This document shows, piece by piece, positions 26,945-35,990 of a stretch of 64,000 nucleotides of DNA (positions within the stretch are counted from its first letter, which is position 1; the number at the start of each line of letters is the position of its first letter). The notes beneath the pieces were generated by a model. It was given only the letters and a program-made list of their open reading frames with translations, was not told the DNA's origin and ran no database searches. Source of the DNA: Solimicrobium sp043758755 (GTDB taxonomy: Bacteria; Pseudomonadota; Gammaproteobacteria; Burkholderiales; Burkholderiaceae_D); contig JAYVMW010000016.1 in assembly GCA_043758755.1 (NCBI GenBank), positions 186,001 through 250,000 on the forward strand. The letters are read 5' to 3'. The translations under genes and the position numbers were made by a program.

Positions 26945-27670
26945 ATGCAACAAAAGCCCATCGAAATAAAAATATCCACAGTCGTTGCCATTGCGGTCAT
27001 ATTGCACGATGCCCAGTTACCGGTTTTAGAAACCGCCCTGCAACAACTCACCGCCAGCTCTGGCGACTATTATTCCGAAGAATGTGCCGTCATTGATGTC
27101 AGCCATATCAATTGCGCCGACATGGACTGGGCTGTGCTGATCCGGTTGTTCAAGACTTACGGCTTTCATCCAGTGGCCATACGCAATGCGCCTGAAAGTT
27201 CCGAAGAACAGATTTCCGCGCTGGGATTGAGTATCGATCTGGGCAGCAAGGCTGCGCAAATTGCCGACATCGAAACGATACCTGCGCCTGCGCCTGCACC
27301 GGCGCCGGTAGTGATTCAGGCGGCAGCACCTGCCCCCATGATCATCGATACACCGGTGCGCGGCGGACAACGAATCTACGCGCGCGGCACCGATCTGATC
27401 ATTACGGCAGTCGTCAACAGCGGTGCGGAAATTATTGCCGATGGCAATATTCATGTTTATGCGCCCCTGCGCGGCAGAGCGCTGGCCGGCGCCAGCGGCA
27501 ATACCGCCGCACGCATTTTCACCATGAGTCTGGAAGCCGAACTGGTTTCGATCGCGGGCATCTACCGCACATTCGAAAATGGCTATCCGAAGCTGACCCC
27601 GAATGTCCCGGTTCAAATCAAGCTCGACGGTGACAAAATCGAAGTTGTTTCCATCCAGTCCCACACCTAA
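26945..27670 (+). CDS. minC: Septum site-determining protein MinC
   Basis: Inhibits FtsZ assembly away from midcell. The 241 residues contain the N-terminal MinC domain (about 5-105), a Pro-Ala linker (about 112-128, PAPAPAPAPVV) and the C-terminal beta-helix domain (ARGTDLIITAVVNSGAEIIADGNIHVYAPLRG). The linker is encoded by CCTGCG/CCGGCG-type repeats and is likely variable in length. It is followed by minD and minE. Confidence 0.95.
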   Translation: MQQKPIEIKISTVVAIAVILHDAQLPVLETALQQLTASSGDYYSEECAVIDVSHINCADMDWAVLIRLFKTYGFHPVAIRNAPESSEEQISALGLSIDLGSKAAQIADIETIPAPAPAPAPVVIQAAAPAPMIIDTPVRGGQRIYARGTDLIITAVVNSGAEIIADGNIHVYAPLRGRALAGASGNTAARIFTMSLEAELVSIAGIYRTFENGYPKLTPNVPVQIKLDGDKIEVVSIQSHT

Positions 27671-27688
27671 TCAACAAAAGGAGTCAAA

Positions 27689-28504
27689 GTGGCAAGAATT
27701 ATCGTAATTACTTCCGGCAAGGGCGGCGTTGGCAAAACCACTTCGTCAGCCAGTTTTGCAACGGGTCTGGCCATGCGCGGACACAAAACCTGCGTCATCG
27801 ATTTTGACGTCGGTCTGCGCAACCTGGATCTGATCATGGGCTGCGAACGACGGGTGGTGTATGACCTGATCAATGTAGTCAGCGGTGAAGCCAATCTGCG
27901 CCAGGCACTGATCAAGGACAAGCATTGCGACAACCTGTTCATTCTGCCCGCGTCGCAAACCCGCGACAAAGACGCGCTGACCGAAGAAGGCGTGGAACGG
28001 GTACTGAACGAACTGATCCACATGGATTTTGAATTCATCATCTGCGATTCACCGGCCGGTATCGAACACGGTGCCATCATGGCGCTGACCTTTGCCGATG
28101 AAGCCATCATTGTCACCAATCCGGAAGTGTCTTCGGTGCGCGATTCGGATCGCATCCTGGGCATCATTCAAGCCAAATCACGCCGCGCCCTGAACGGCGA
28201 CGAACCGGTCAAAGAACATCTGCTGGTCACGCGCTATTCGCCGAAACGGGTCGAGGCCGGCGAAATGCTGTCTTACCAGGACGTGCAGGAAATTTTGCGC
28301 ATCCCTTTAATCGGCATCATTCCCGAATCAGAGGAAGTTCTGTCCGCATCGAATCAGGGCAACCCGGCCATCCATCTCAAGGACAGCCCGGTTTCTCTGG
28401 CCTATGTTGACGTTGTCGGACGCTTTCTGGGTGAAGATCTGCCATTGCGGTTCACCGATTATGAAAGACCCGGTTTTTTAAAACGCATTTTTGGAGCGAA
28501 GTAA
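27689..28504 (+). CDS. minD: Septum site-determining ATPase MinD
   Basis: Membrane-associated ATPase that carries MinC and oscillates with MinE. The deviant Walker A KGGVGKTT is at about 11-18; switch regions and the C-terminal amphipathic helix (YERPGFLKRIFGAK) are present in 271 residues. The start is GTG 27689, supported by AGGAG five bases upstream. minE follows after one base. Confidence 0.97.
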   Translation: MARIIVITSGKGGVGKTTSSASFATGLAMRGHKTCVIDFDVGLRNLDLIMGCERRVVYDLINVVSGEANLRQALIKDKHCDNLFILPASQTRDKDALTEEGVERVLNELIHMDFEFIICDSPAGIEHGAIMALTFADEAIIVTNPEVSSVRDSDRILGIIQAKSRRALNGDEPVKEHLLVTRYSPKRVEAGEMLSYQDVQEILRIPLIGIIPESEEVLSASNQGNPAIHLKDSPVSLAYVDVVGRFLGEDLPLRFTDYERPGFLKRIFGAK

Positions 28505-28505
28505 T

Positions 28506-28769
28506 ATGGCACTCCTTTCCTTCCTGTTCAATACCAAACCCAAGACGGCCACAGCCGCCAAGGAACGCCTGCAGATCATCATCGCGCGCGAACGCAGCGG
28601 CCGCACCGGCTACGACTTCCTGCCGGCCCTGCATGCCGAACTCATTGCCGTCATTTCCAAATACACCAAAGTAGATCCGAAAGACATTACCCTGTCGCTG
28701 GACCGCAAGGGTGATCTGGAAGTGCTCGACGTGAATGTGGTTTTGCCTGAAATTGAAATGCGCAGTTAA
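28506..28769 (+). CDS. minE: Cell division topological specificity factor MinE
   Basis: Stimulates MinD ATPase and restricts MinCD to the poles. The 87 residues show the N-terminal MALLSFLF membrane helix, the anti-MinCD segment (AKERLQIIIARERSG) and the topological domain (YTKVDPKDITLSLDRKGDLE). I use ATG 28506, two bases after minD, with GGAG upstream. Confidence 0.96.
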   Translation: MALLSFLFNTKPKTATAAKERLQIIIARERSGRTGYDFLPALHAELIAVISKYTKVDPKDITLSLDRKGDLEVLDVNVVLPEIEMRS

Positions 28770-28780
28770 TCTTCGCCTCA

Positions 28781-28809
28781 GGTTGGGCAGATAAATCGTT
28801 TGCCCAACC
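28781..28809 (+). terminator. Hairpin after minE
   Basis: A perfect 9-bp stem GGTTGGGCA / TGCCCAACC with an 11-base loop starts 11 bases after the minE stop. No T-run follows, so it may be an mRNA-stabilising stem or a Rho-linked end rather than an intrinsic terminator. Confidence 0.5.
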
Positions 28810-28934
28810 GGCATACAAGGCGCTGGTCGATCCTCAACAAAAGTTGTTAATCAACAACGAAACTGGCTCACCCACCCTGTTTCTCACGCCAGTTCACAAA
28901 AATATCCGGGATATTTCACAATTTCCGCTCGGCA

Positions 28935-28950
28935 TGACATAACAATGTCA
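28935..28950. promoter_or_regulatory. Dyad upstream of the response regulator
   Basis: TGACAT-AACA-ATGTCA is a perfect 6-4-6 inverted repeat 47 bases before the regulator ATG. It could be an operator; no regulator can be assigned. Confidence 0.3.
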
Positions 28951-28996
28951 CTTCTGTTGTACATCTCCCGATCAATTACAGAATCAACCACAACAC

Positions 28997-29683
28997 ATGC
29001 GACTGGCCGTACTCAACCACGACACCACCGAACGGGAGTCAATCTGTTCGATCCTGAATTCAGCCGGCCATACTGCGCTGCCGTTTGATAGCGGCAAAGA
29101 ATTGTTGCAGCAGGCACGGCGCGACGCGGTTGATCTGCTGGTACTGGACTGGCACAACACTGATATTGCGCCGGTTGAAGTCATGCAGGGATTGCGGGAA
29201 AAACTGCAGTTGCCGATCCCGGTTCTGCTGATGACCGGCCGATCCTGCGAGGACGATATCCTCACAGGTCTGGCAACCGGTGCCAATGACTATATGGTCA
29301 AACCGATCCGGCGCAGCGAACTGGTCGCACGGGTGCAGGTGCTGCTACGGCGTACTTATCCCAACCAGCATGTGCCGGAAAGCCTGGAATTCGGCGAATA
29401 TGTGTTTGAAACCGGCTCGGCGCACTTGGCGCTCAAAGGGCGCACGATTGATCTGACCCAGAAAGAATTCGACCTGGCTTTGCTGCTGTTTCGCAATCTG
29501 GGCCGTCCGCTGTCGCGCGCCTACATCCTGGTTGCAGTCTGGTCACGCGAGGCCGACATTCCGTCCCGCACGCTCGACACCCACATTTCCCGGGTGCGCA
29601 ATAAATTGATGCTCAAACCGGAAAACGGCTTCCGGCTGGCGCCTGTATACAGTTACGGCTATCGGCTCGAACAGGTCGGCTGA
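28997..29683 (+). CDS. OmpR-family response regulator, orphan
   Basis: A 228-residue two-component regulator: receiver domain (phospho-acceptor Asp51 in LLVLDWHN, Thr80, Lys102 in YMVKP) and C-terminal winged helix (DLTQKEFDLALLLFRNLGRPLSRAYIL, RTLDTHISRVRNKL). The usual N-terminal acidic pair is reduced to a single Asp9 (LNHDTTE), so phosphorylation may be altered. No histidine kinase is adjacent, and targets are unknown. It sits alone between minE and hemA. Confidence 0.85.
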   Translation: MRLAVLNHDTTERESICSILNSAGHTALPFDSGKELLQQARRDAVDLLVLDWHNTDIAPVEVMQGLREKLQLPIPVLLMTGRSCEDDILTGLATGANDYMVKPIRRSELVARVQVLLRRTYPNQHVPESLEFGEYVFETGSAHLALKGRTIDLTQKEFDLALLLFRNLGRPLSRAYILVAVWSREADIPSRTLDTHISRVRNKLMLKPENGFRLAPVYSYGYRLEQVG

Positions 29684-29719
29684 CCATAAAGGTTTGAGTT
29701 ATCACTGATCTGCGCTAAA

Positions 29720-29733
29720 GTGATTCAAATCAA
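29720..29733 (+). promoter_or_regulatory. FNR/ANR-like box upstream of hemA
   Basis: GTGAT-TCAA-ATCAA matches the FNR consensus TTGAT-N4-ATCAA at 9 of 10 fixed positions. A perfect TATAAT lies at 29743-29748. A weaker TATCCT at 29756-29761 would place the box near -41.5. Haem synthesis is oxygen-linked, so control by an FNR/ANR-type regulator is plausible. Confidence 0.5.
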
Positions 29734-29807
29734 CATAGCGGTTATAATCCCGGGTTATCCTGTATCCCTCGCAGCGTCACCCTTAAACATTTACTTACTG
29801 ACATCAA

Positions 29808-31079
29808 ATGCACCTGATTGCCGTCGGCCTGAACCATACCACTGCTCCTGTCGCCCTGCGCGAAAAGGTGGCGTTCGCGCCTGAAACAATGGCACAGGCA
29901 ATTCAGGCAGCGCGTCAGTTTATGGTGCGTGACAATGCAGGCACGGCCGAGGCGGCCATCCTTTCCACCTGCAACCGCACCGAACTGTACGCTGCTTCCC
30001 GCACCCCGGATTCACTGGATATTGCCGCCCATTTTCTGGCCGATTATCACAAGGTTCCGTACGCGGATTTGCGCCCGCATCTGTACACCCTGCCACAGGA
30101 CGGCGCAGTGCGCCATGCGTTCCGGGTTGCCTCCGGTCTGGATTCGATGGTACTGGGCGAAGCCCAGATACTTGGCCAGCTCAAAGACGCGGTGCGCGCC
30201 TCGGATGAAGTCGGCGGTCTGGGCACCTATTTGCACCAACTGTTTCAGCGCACCTTTTCTGTTGCCAAAGAAGTCCGCAGCACCACCGAAATCGGCGCGC
30301 ACAGCGTCTCGATGGCCGCCGCTGCGGTCCGGCTGGCCCACCGCATTTTTGATGATTTCAGCGACCAGCACGTGCTGTTTATCGGTGCCGGTGAAATGAT
30401 CGAACTGTGCGCGACCCACTTTGCCGCGCAAAATCCGAAATCGATCACGATTGCCAACCGCACCATGGAACGCGGCTCGGCGCTGGCGCATCAGTTCAAT
30501 GCCGAGGCGATACGCTTAGCCGACATGCCGGATCAGCTGTCCCGTTTTGACATGGTAATTTCCTGCACCGCCTCCACGTTGCCCATCATCGGGCTGGGAC
30601 TGGCAGAACGCGCCGTCAAGGCGCGCAGACACAAACCGGTATTCATGGTTGATCTGGCGGTGCCGCGCGATATCGAACCCGAAGTGGCGCGACTCAATGA
30701 CGTATTTTTATACACGGTCGATGACCTGGGCAGCGTAGTGCAGACCGGCATAGAAAACCGCCAGCTGGCCGTAGCGCAGGCTGAAGCCATCATCGAAACC
30801 CGGGTGCAATCCTTCATGCACTGGATTGATGGCCGCGCCGTGGTTCCGGTGATTCAGCAGCTGCATGAAAACGGTGAAACGCTGCGCCTGATCGAACTCG
30901 AGCGCGCACGGCGCATGCTGGCCAAAGGTGACGATATTGAACAGGTACTCGAAGCCCTGTCCAAAGGCCTGACCGCCAAATTCCTGCACGGGTCGCAAGA
31001 AGCGCTGCACAAATCACACGGCGACCAGCGCGCCCAGATCGCCGCACTATTGCCGCAACTGTTCCGCAGCAAACGTTAG
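29808..31079 (+). CDS. hemA: Glutamyl-tRNA reductase HemA
   Basis: Reduces glutamyl-tRNA to glutamate-1-semialdehyde, the first committed step of C5-pathway tetrapyrrole synthesis. The catalytic Cys55 is in STCNRTELYA; the NADPH-binding FIGAGEMIELCATHF and the C-terminal dimerisation helix are present in 423 residues. An FNR-like box and a TATAAT lie upstream. prfA follows after 85 bases, a conserved hemA-prfA arrangement. Confidence 0.97.
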   Translation: MHLIAVGLNHTTAPVALREKVAFAPETMAQAIQAARQFMVRDNAGTAEAAILSTCNRTELYAASRTPDSLDIAAHFLADYHKVPYADLRPHLYTLPQDGAVRHAFRVASGLDSMVLGEAQILGQLKDAVRASDEVGGLGTYLHQLFQRTFSVAKEVRSTTEIGAHSVSMAAAAVRLAHRIFDDFSDQHVLFIGAGEMIELCATHFAAQNPKSITIANRTMERGSALAHQFNAEAIRLADMPDQLSRFDMVISCTASTLPIIGLGLAERAVKARRHKPVFMVDLAVPRDIEPEVARLNDVFLYTVDDLGSVVQTGIENRQLAVAQAEAIIETRVQSFMHWIDGRAVVPVIQQLHENGETLRLIELERARRMLAKGDDIEQVLEALSKGLTAKFLHGSQEALHKSHGDQRAQIAALLPQLFRSKR

Positions 31080-31164
31080 CTGGATTAACCTGCACTCCAT
31101 TCCGGGACTTGTTGCCCGGAGCGCTTTTTAATTTCCATCTGACCTGATTCAAAGAGGCACCGTC

Positions 31165-32244
31165 TTGAAACCTTCCCTGCTCACCAAACTCGATCACCTT
31201 TCAGAACGACTGGTAGAAATCAACCAGTTACTGATGCAGGAAGGCAGCACCGCCAATATGGACAGTTATCGCAAACTGAACCGCGAACACGCCGAACTCA
31301 CGCCGGTAGTGGAACTGTATCACCGCTATCAGCAGGCCCAGACCGACATCGCGTCCGCACAGGAAATGCTGTCCGATCCGGATATGAAAGAATTCGCCCA
31401 GGAAGAAATCACCAGCGCCAAAAACTTGATCGACAGTCTGGATGGCGAACTGCAGAAAATGCTGCTGCCCAAAGACCCGAACGACGAGCGCAACATCATT
31501 CTGGAAATCCGCGCCGGTACGGGCGGCGATGAATCGGCCCTGTTCGCCGGTGATCTGCTGCGCATGTACACCCGCTACGCCGAGCGCAACCGCTGGCAGA
31601 TTGAGATGATGTCGGAATCGCCTTCCGACCTGGGTGGCTACAAGGAAGTCATCATCCGCATTGCAGGACTGGGCGCGTATTCCAAACTGAAATTTGAATC
31701 CGGCGGCCACCGTGTGCAGCGCGTGCCTGCCACCGAAACCCAAGGACGGATTCACACCTCGGCCTGCACAGTGGCAGTCATGCCCGAAGCCGACGAATTA
31801 ACCGATGTGGTGATCAACAATGCCGACCTGAGAATCGACACCTTCCGCGCGTCCGGTGCCGGTGGCCAGCACATCAACAAAACCGATTCCGCCGTGCGCC
31901 TGACCCATATCCCGAGCGGCATCGTGGTCGAATGTCAGGATGGCCGCAGCCAGCATCAGAACAAAGCCCAGGCCATGCGCGTACTGGCGGCCCGCATCAT
32001 GGATGGTCAGATGCGCGAAAAGCAGGCCAAGGAAGCAGCGACCCGCAAAAGCCTGATCGGTTCAGGCGACCGCAGCGAACGGATCCGCACCTACAATTTC
32101 CCGCAGGGCCGCATGACTGATCACCGAATTAATCTCACTTTATACAAACTTGATTTTATAATGGACGGCGATCTGACCGAGCTGACCAATGCGTTGCTGG
32201 CCGAGCACCAGGCCGAACTGTTGTCACAGCTGGCGGATAATTAA
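31165..32244 (+). CDS. prfA: Peptide chain release factor 1
   Basis: Terminates translation at UAA and UAG. The GGQ motif (residues 233-235, ASGAGGQHINKTDS) and the PAT form of the RF1 PxT anticodon-like motif (QRVPATETQGRIH) are visible. At 359 residues it is full length without frameshift, unlike RF2. The substrate of PrmC, encoded downstream, is the GGQ glutamine. Confidence 0.97.
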   Translation: MKPSLLTKLDHLSERLVEINQLLMQEGSTANMDSYRKLNREHAELTPVVELYHRYQQAQTDIASAQEMLSDPDMKEFAQEEITSAKNLIDSLDGELQKMLLPKDPNDERNIILEIRAGTGGDESALFAGDLLRMYTRYAERNRWQIEMMSESPSDLGGYKEVIIRIAGLGAYSKLKFESGGHRVQRVPATETQGRIHTSACTVAVMPEADELTDVVINNADLRIDTFRASGAGGQHINKTDSAVRLTHIPSGIVVECQDGRSQHQNKAQAMRVLAARIMDGQMREKQAKEAATRKSLIGSGDRSERIRTYNFPQGRMTDHRINLTLYKLDFIMDGDLTELTNALLAEHQAELLSQLADN

Positions 32245-32272
32245 CCGTAACCCTTCAAGGTAATTAAACACC

Positions 32273-32761
32273 ATGAAAAAAACCCAAACAGCCTTAATCC
32301 TGAGCGCCGTTGCAAGTCTGTCGCTGGTCGGCACCGCCCTGTATTTCCAGATCATGGAAAGGATGCTCCCGTGTCCGCTGTGCGTACTGCAAAGATACGC
32401 CTTCATCACTCTGGCCATCGGCAGTCTGATCGCGCTGGGCAGCAATAACATGAAGCGAAAAATCGGCACCAGTCTGGCGCTGTACGCTTCCCTGACCGGC
32501 GCCGGCATCGCCATCCATCAGCTGTACGTCATCAGTCACCCCGACATTTCCTGCGGCGTCGACAAGGTGCAGACCTTCGTCAACAGCCTGCCATTCGCCG
32601 ACTGGCTGCCCATCGTCTTCAATGCCGACGGTATGTGCGGCACGCCCTACGATCCGATTCTGGGACTGTCAATTCCGCAATGGTCGCTGACCTGGTTTGT
32701 CATCCTTACCGTCACGCTGCTGCTGGTGCTGTTCAAAGGCAAACCGGCTGAACCGAAATAA
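32273..32761 (+). CDS. dsbB: Disulfide bond formation protein DsbB
   Basis: Inner-membrane quinone reductase that reoxidises DsbA. The 162 residues have four membrane helices, the CPLC pair (Cys34, Cys37) and the second periplasmic pair Cys94 and Cys122. It starts 28 bases after prfA and ends 5 before prmC, an unusual insertion into the prfA-prmC pair. dsbA is not in the window. Confidence 0.93.
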   Translation: MKKTQTALILSAVASLSLVGTALYFQIMERMLPCPLCVLQRYAFITLAIGSLIALGSNNMKRKIGTSLALYASLTGAGIAIHQLYVISHPDISCGVDKVQTFVNSLPFADWLPIVFNADGMCGTPYDPILGLSIPQWSLTWFVILTVTLLLVLFKGKPAEPK

Positions 32762-32766
32762 CCATT

Positions 32767-33576
32767 ATGCACAGCATCGGCAAGCAGCTCGCTGCCACGC
32801 AGTTGCCGGCACTGGAAGCGCGCATGCTGCTCATGCATGTGCTGGACAAGACCCGCATCCAGCTCATTACTCAATCCGACTATGAACTCAACAGCAGTGA
32901 GCTCGATACTTATCAGTCACTGGTGCAGCGGCGCATTCATGGCGAACCGATAGCTTACCTGACTGGCCAGCGCGAATTTTACGGACTCGGTCTGCACGTC
33001 ACTCCTGATGTGTTAATCCCGCGCGAGGACACCGAACTGCTGGTCGATCTGGCGCTGCAGCACGCACCTGAACAGGCCAGCGTCCTTGATCTGGGCACCG
33101 GCTCCGGTGCCATTGCCGTGGCGCTCGCGCATGAACGGCCCGACCTGCAGGTCTGGGCCTGCGACATCAGCAGTGCCGCACTGGCTGTCGCACAGCGCAA
33201 TGCAGGCCTGCACCATTGCCAGATCCAGTTCGCTCTGAGCGACTGGTATACCGGATTGCCAGAGATGAAATGGCATACCATCGTTTCCAATCCTCCCTAC
33301 ATCGAACCGAACGACATACACCTGAGTCAGGGCGACCTGCGCTTTGAACCGGTCAATGCACTCACAGATCACGCCGATGGTTTAACCGCCTACCGCAGCC
33401 TGATTGCCGGCGCGCCGCAGCGGCTGATGGCACACGGCTGGCTGCTGCTCGAACACGGCTATGATCAGGCGCAGGCGGTGCGCGCTTTGCTGGACACTCA
33501 GGGCTTCACCCAGATCCAAAGCTGGCGCGATATTAACGGTATCGAACGGGTATCCGGCGCGCAGTTAAAAACCTGA
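32767..33576 (+). CDS. prmC: Peptide chain release factor N(5)-glutamine methyltransferase
   Basis: Methylates the GGQ glutamine of release factors using SAM. SAM-binding VLDLGTGSGAIAVALA (about 103-118) and the catalytic NPPY at 175-178 are present in 269 residues. It starts 5 bases after dsbB and is probably co-transcribed with hemA/prfA. Confidence 0.95.
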   Translation: MHSIGKQLAATQLPALEARMLLMHVLDKTRIQLITQSDYELNSSELDTYQSLVQRRIHGEPIAYLTGQREFYGLGLHVTPDVLIPREDTELLVDLALQHAPEQASVLDLGTGSGAIAVALAHERPDLQVWACDISSAALAVAQRNAGLHHCQIQFALSDWYTGLPEMKWHTIVSNPPYIEPNDIHLSQGDLRFEPVNALTDHADGLTAYRSLIAGAPQRLMAHGWLLLEHGYDQAQAVRALLDTQGFTQIQSWRDINGIERVSGAQLKT

Positions 33577-33640
33577 CTGGCCTGACCACAAGCCATACGT
33601 TTTCAAGTAAAGTAACCAGACTTTATAGAAAGCAACTTCC

Positions 33641-35917
33641 ATGCGCTACGCTCACGCCCTGTTCGTGCTGCTCAGTATTGTTTTCACAACCGGAATCTGT
33701 TCTGCATCAGGAACGCCGACTCATGCTCCAAAAATCTGCGTCGTCCTGTCCGGCGGCGGTGCGCGCGGCTTCGCCCATATCGGCGTGCTGCGTTATCTGG
33801 AGCAGCATCACATTCCGGTGCACTGCATTGCCGGCACCAGCATGGGTGCCGTGATCGGCGGTCTGTATGCGTCAGGCCTGTCAGCCGATGACATTGAACA
33901 GAAAATGAACGCCGTCAATCTGCGCGACGTGGCGCTGGACATCGTTGCGCGCAAAGACCTCACACAAACCCTGCGCGAGGATGACGAAAAATATCCGATT
34001 GCCGGCACCTTCGGACTGAACAAAAACGGCATCACCCTGCCGCTCGGAGCCATTCAGGCCAACCAGTTTCTGCAGCTGCTGCACAACCTGACCGCGCATA
34101 TTCCGCCCGACCTTCCGTTCGACCAGTTGCCGATACCGCTGCGTGTGGTTGCCACTGATCTGGAATCCGGCAACATGGTGGTGTTTGACAAAGGACCGCT
34201 GCACATGGCAATCCGCGCCAGCATGGCCGCGCCCGGCGTGTTTGCGCCGGTTGAAATCAACGGCAGGCTGCTCACCGATGGCGGACTGGTGAGGAATCTG
34301 CCGGTCGACATCGCGCGCAGCATGGGCGCTGATGTGATCATTGCGGTGAATATCGGTACGCCGCTGTTGCCACGCGACGATTTGAAAAGCTTCTTAAACA
34401 TCAGCAGACAGATGATGAACATCCTGACCGAACAGAATGTCAACGAACAGAAAAAACTGCTTGGACCCAACGATGTGCTGATTGATCCGGATCTGGGCGA
34501 GATCGGTTTCATGGATTTCGACCAGGACGTGGCCGCGGCCGAAATCGGCTATCACGGCGCCGAAGCCAGCCAGGCGCAGCTCGCCGCGCTCGAGCTGCCT
34601 GCTGCGGACTATGAGGCCCAGCAGAAGGCCCGCCCCAGAACCGTATTGCACGAAGTCAGAATTGCCTTTGTCGATGTGCACAGCACTGGAAAAATTCCGG
34701 CACAGGACATCAGGCGCCAGCTCAATATCGAGGTCGGTTCCAGCTACGATTCCGATCAGATCAACCGCCGCATTGTGCCGCTGATTAATTCACGCCAGTT
34801 TGACAGTCTGACCCAAAGCCTGGTGCAACAGGGCGATGAGTACGGCGTAAAAATCGATGCTACCGAGCGCAGCTGGGGACCGAATTTTGTGCGCTTTGGA
34901 CTGGCCATGTCGTCCGGCTTTGAAGGTCAGAGCGGCTTTGAGCTGCAGATCGGGCACCGCCTGCCATGGCTTACCGACAGTGGCCTGGAGTGGCGCAACG
35001 ACCTCGAACTCGGCACCATCGACGCAATTCGCTCCGAACTGCGCCAACCGTTGACCATACGTGAAGGCGTCTATCTGGCGCCCTACATCAACGCGCAAAC
35101 CAAGCCGCTCAAACTGTATTCAGACAATACCCCGGTAGCCGAATACAACATGAATACCACGCAGGCCGGACTTGATCTGGGTTTGCCGATAGGTGAATTT
35201 TCCAGGACCGGCGAAGTGCGCCTGGGCGGAATCGCCACCCATTACAATCTGAGTCCCAAAATGGGGGTACTGGTGCTGCAGCAGAATGACGAGCAGGTCA
35301 CTACCTCCAATCTGCCCTGGGTCAAAATGAACGAATACGCCATCCATGCCCGTTACGCCGTGGATCAGCTTGACACTGCCGTCTTTCCGCAGGACGGTTA
35401 CCTGATCGGTGCCGAACTGTTTGCCGGCGTCAATCAGGATCAAAGCGATACGACTGCGATCGAAACCCACAGTGATTTGCGCGCCTTCCAGCAACTCACG
35501 GTCAACGGCACCTGGGCCCAAAGCGCGCAGGAACACAGTATCAACATCAGTATGTCGGCCGGAGCGCGTAAACAATCGGGCTCAGCGATACCCGGTATCG
35601 GACTGTCGTTAGGTGGTTTCCAGCGACTGACAGCCTATCAGCCGGACCAGTTCACAGGCGACTACCTGCTATACGGCAACGCCACCTATCTGTATCGCGC
35701 GTTACAATTCGGCCTGGCTGGCGAAGGTGCCTTTATCGGTACCTCGCTGGAAATCGGCAACGCGGCCAGCGACAAGTCAGAATTTGAATTTGCCAGACTG
35801 AAAAAAAGCCTGAGTGTGTTCGTCGGCGCCAACACCTTCATGGGTCCGACTCATTTTGGACTGGCCGTTGCACCTGCCGGCGCCTTCAATGTGTTTTTGC
35901 AGTTGGGAACGCCATGA
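33641..35917 (+). CDS. Patatin-like phospholipase with C-terminal beta-barrel (type Vd, PlpD-like)
   Basis: A 758-residue exported protein. A signal peptide (about 1-23) precedes a patatin domain with oxyanion GGGARG (38-43), nucleophile Ser67 in GTSMG and the DGG partner motif (LTDGGLVRNLP). A POTRA-like segment (about 325-410) and a 16-strand-type Omp85 barrel follow to the C-terminus. In the PlpD family the lipase domain reaches the cell surface through its own barrel. The nucleophile-Asp dyad is intact. Substrate is unknown. Confidence 0.88.
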   Translation: MRYAHALFVLLSIVFTTGICSASGTPTHAPKICVVLSGGGARGFAHIGVLRYLEQHHIPVHCIAGTSMGAVIGGLYASGLSADDIEQKMNAVNLRDVALDIVARKDLTQTLREDDEKYPIAGTFGLNKNGITLPLGAIQANQFLQLLHNLTAHIPPDLPFDQLPIPLRVVATDLESGNMVVFDKGPLHMAIRASMAAPGVFAPVEINGRLLTDGGLVRNLPVDIARSMGADVIIAVNIGTPLLPRDDLKSFLNISRQMMNILTEQNVNEQKKLLGPNDVLIDPDLGEIGFMDFDQDVAAAEIGYHGAEASQAQLAALELPAADYEAQQKARPRTVLHEVRIAFVDVHSTGKIPAQDIRRQLNIEVGSSYDSDQINRRIVPLINSRQFDSLTQSLVQQGDEYGVKIDATERSWGPNFVRFGLAMSSGFEGQSGFELQIGHRLPWLTDSGLEWRNDLELGTIDAIRSELRQPLTIREGVYLAPYINAQTKPLKLYSDNTPVAEYNMNTTQAGLDLGLPIGEFSRTGEVRLGGIATHYNLSPKMGVLVLQQNDEQVTTSNLPWVKMNEYAIHARYAVDQLDTAVFPQDGYLIGAELFAGVNQDQSDTTAIETHSDLRAFQQLTVNGTWAQSAQEHSINISMSAGARKQSGSAIPGIGLSLGGFQRLTAYQPDQFTGDYLLYGNATYLYRALQFGLAGEGAFIGTSLEIGNAASDKSEFEFARLKKSLSVFVGANTFMGPTHFGLAVAPAGAFNVFLQLGTP

Positions 35918-35990
35918 AAATTCAGGCTGGCTATCGCTTCGGTCGTTCCTTAAAATATGCAATTTCACATACCTGTAACAGGAGAAAAAG

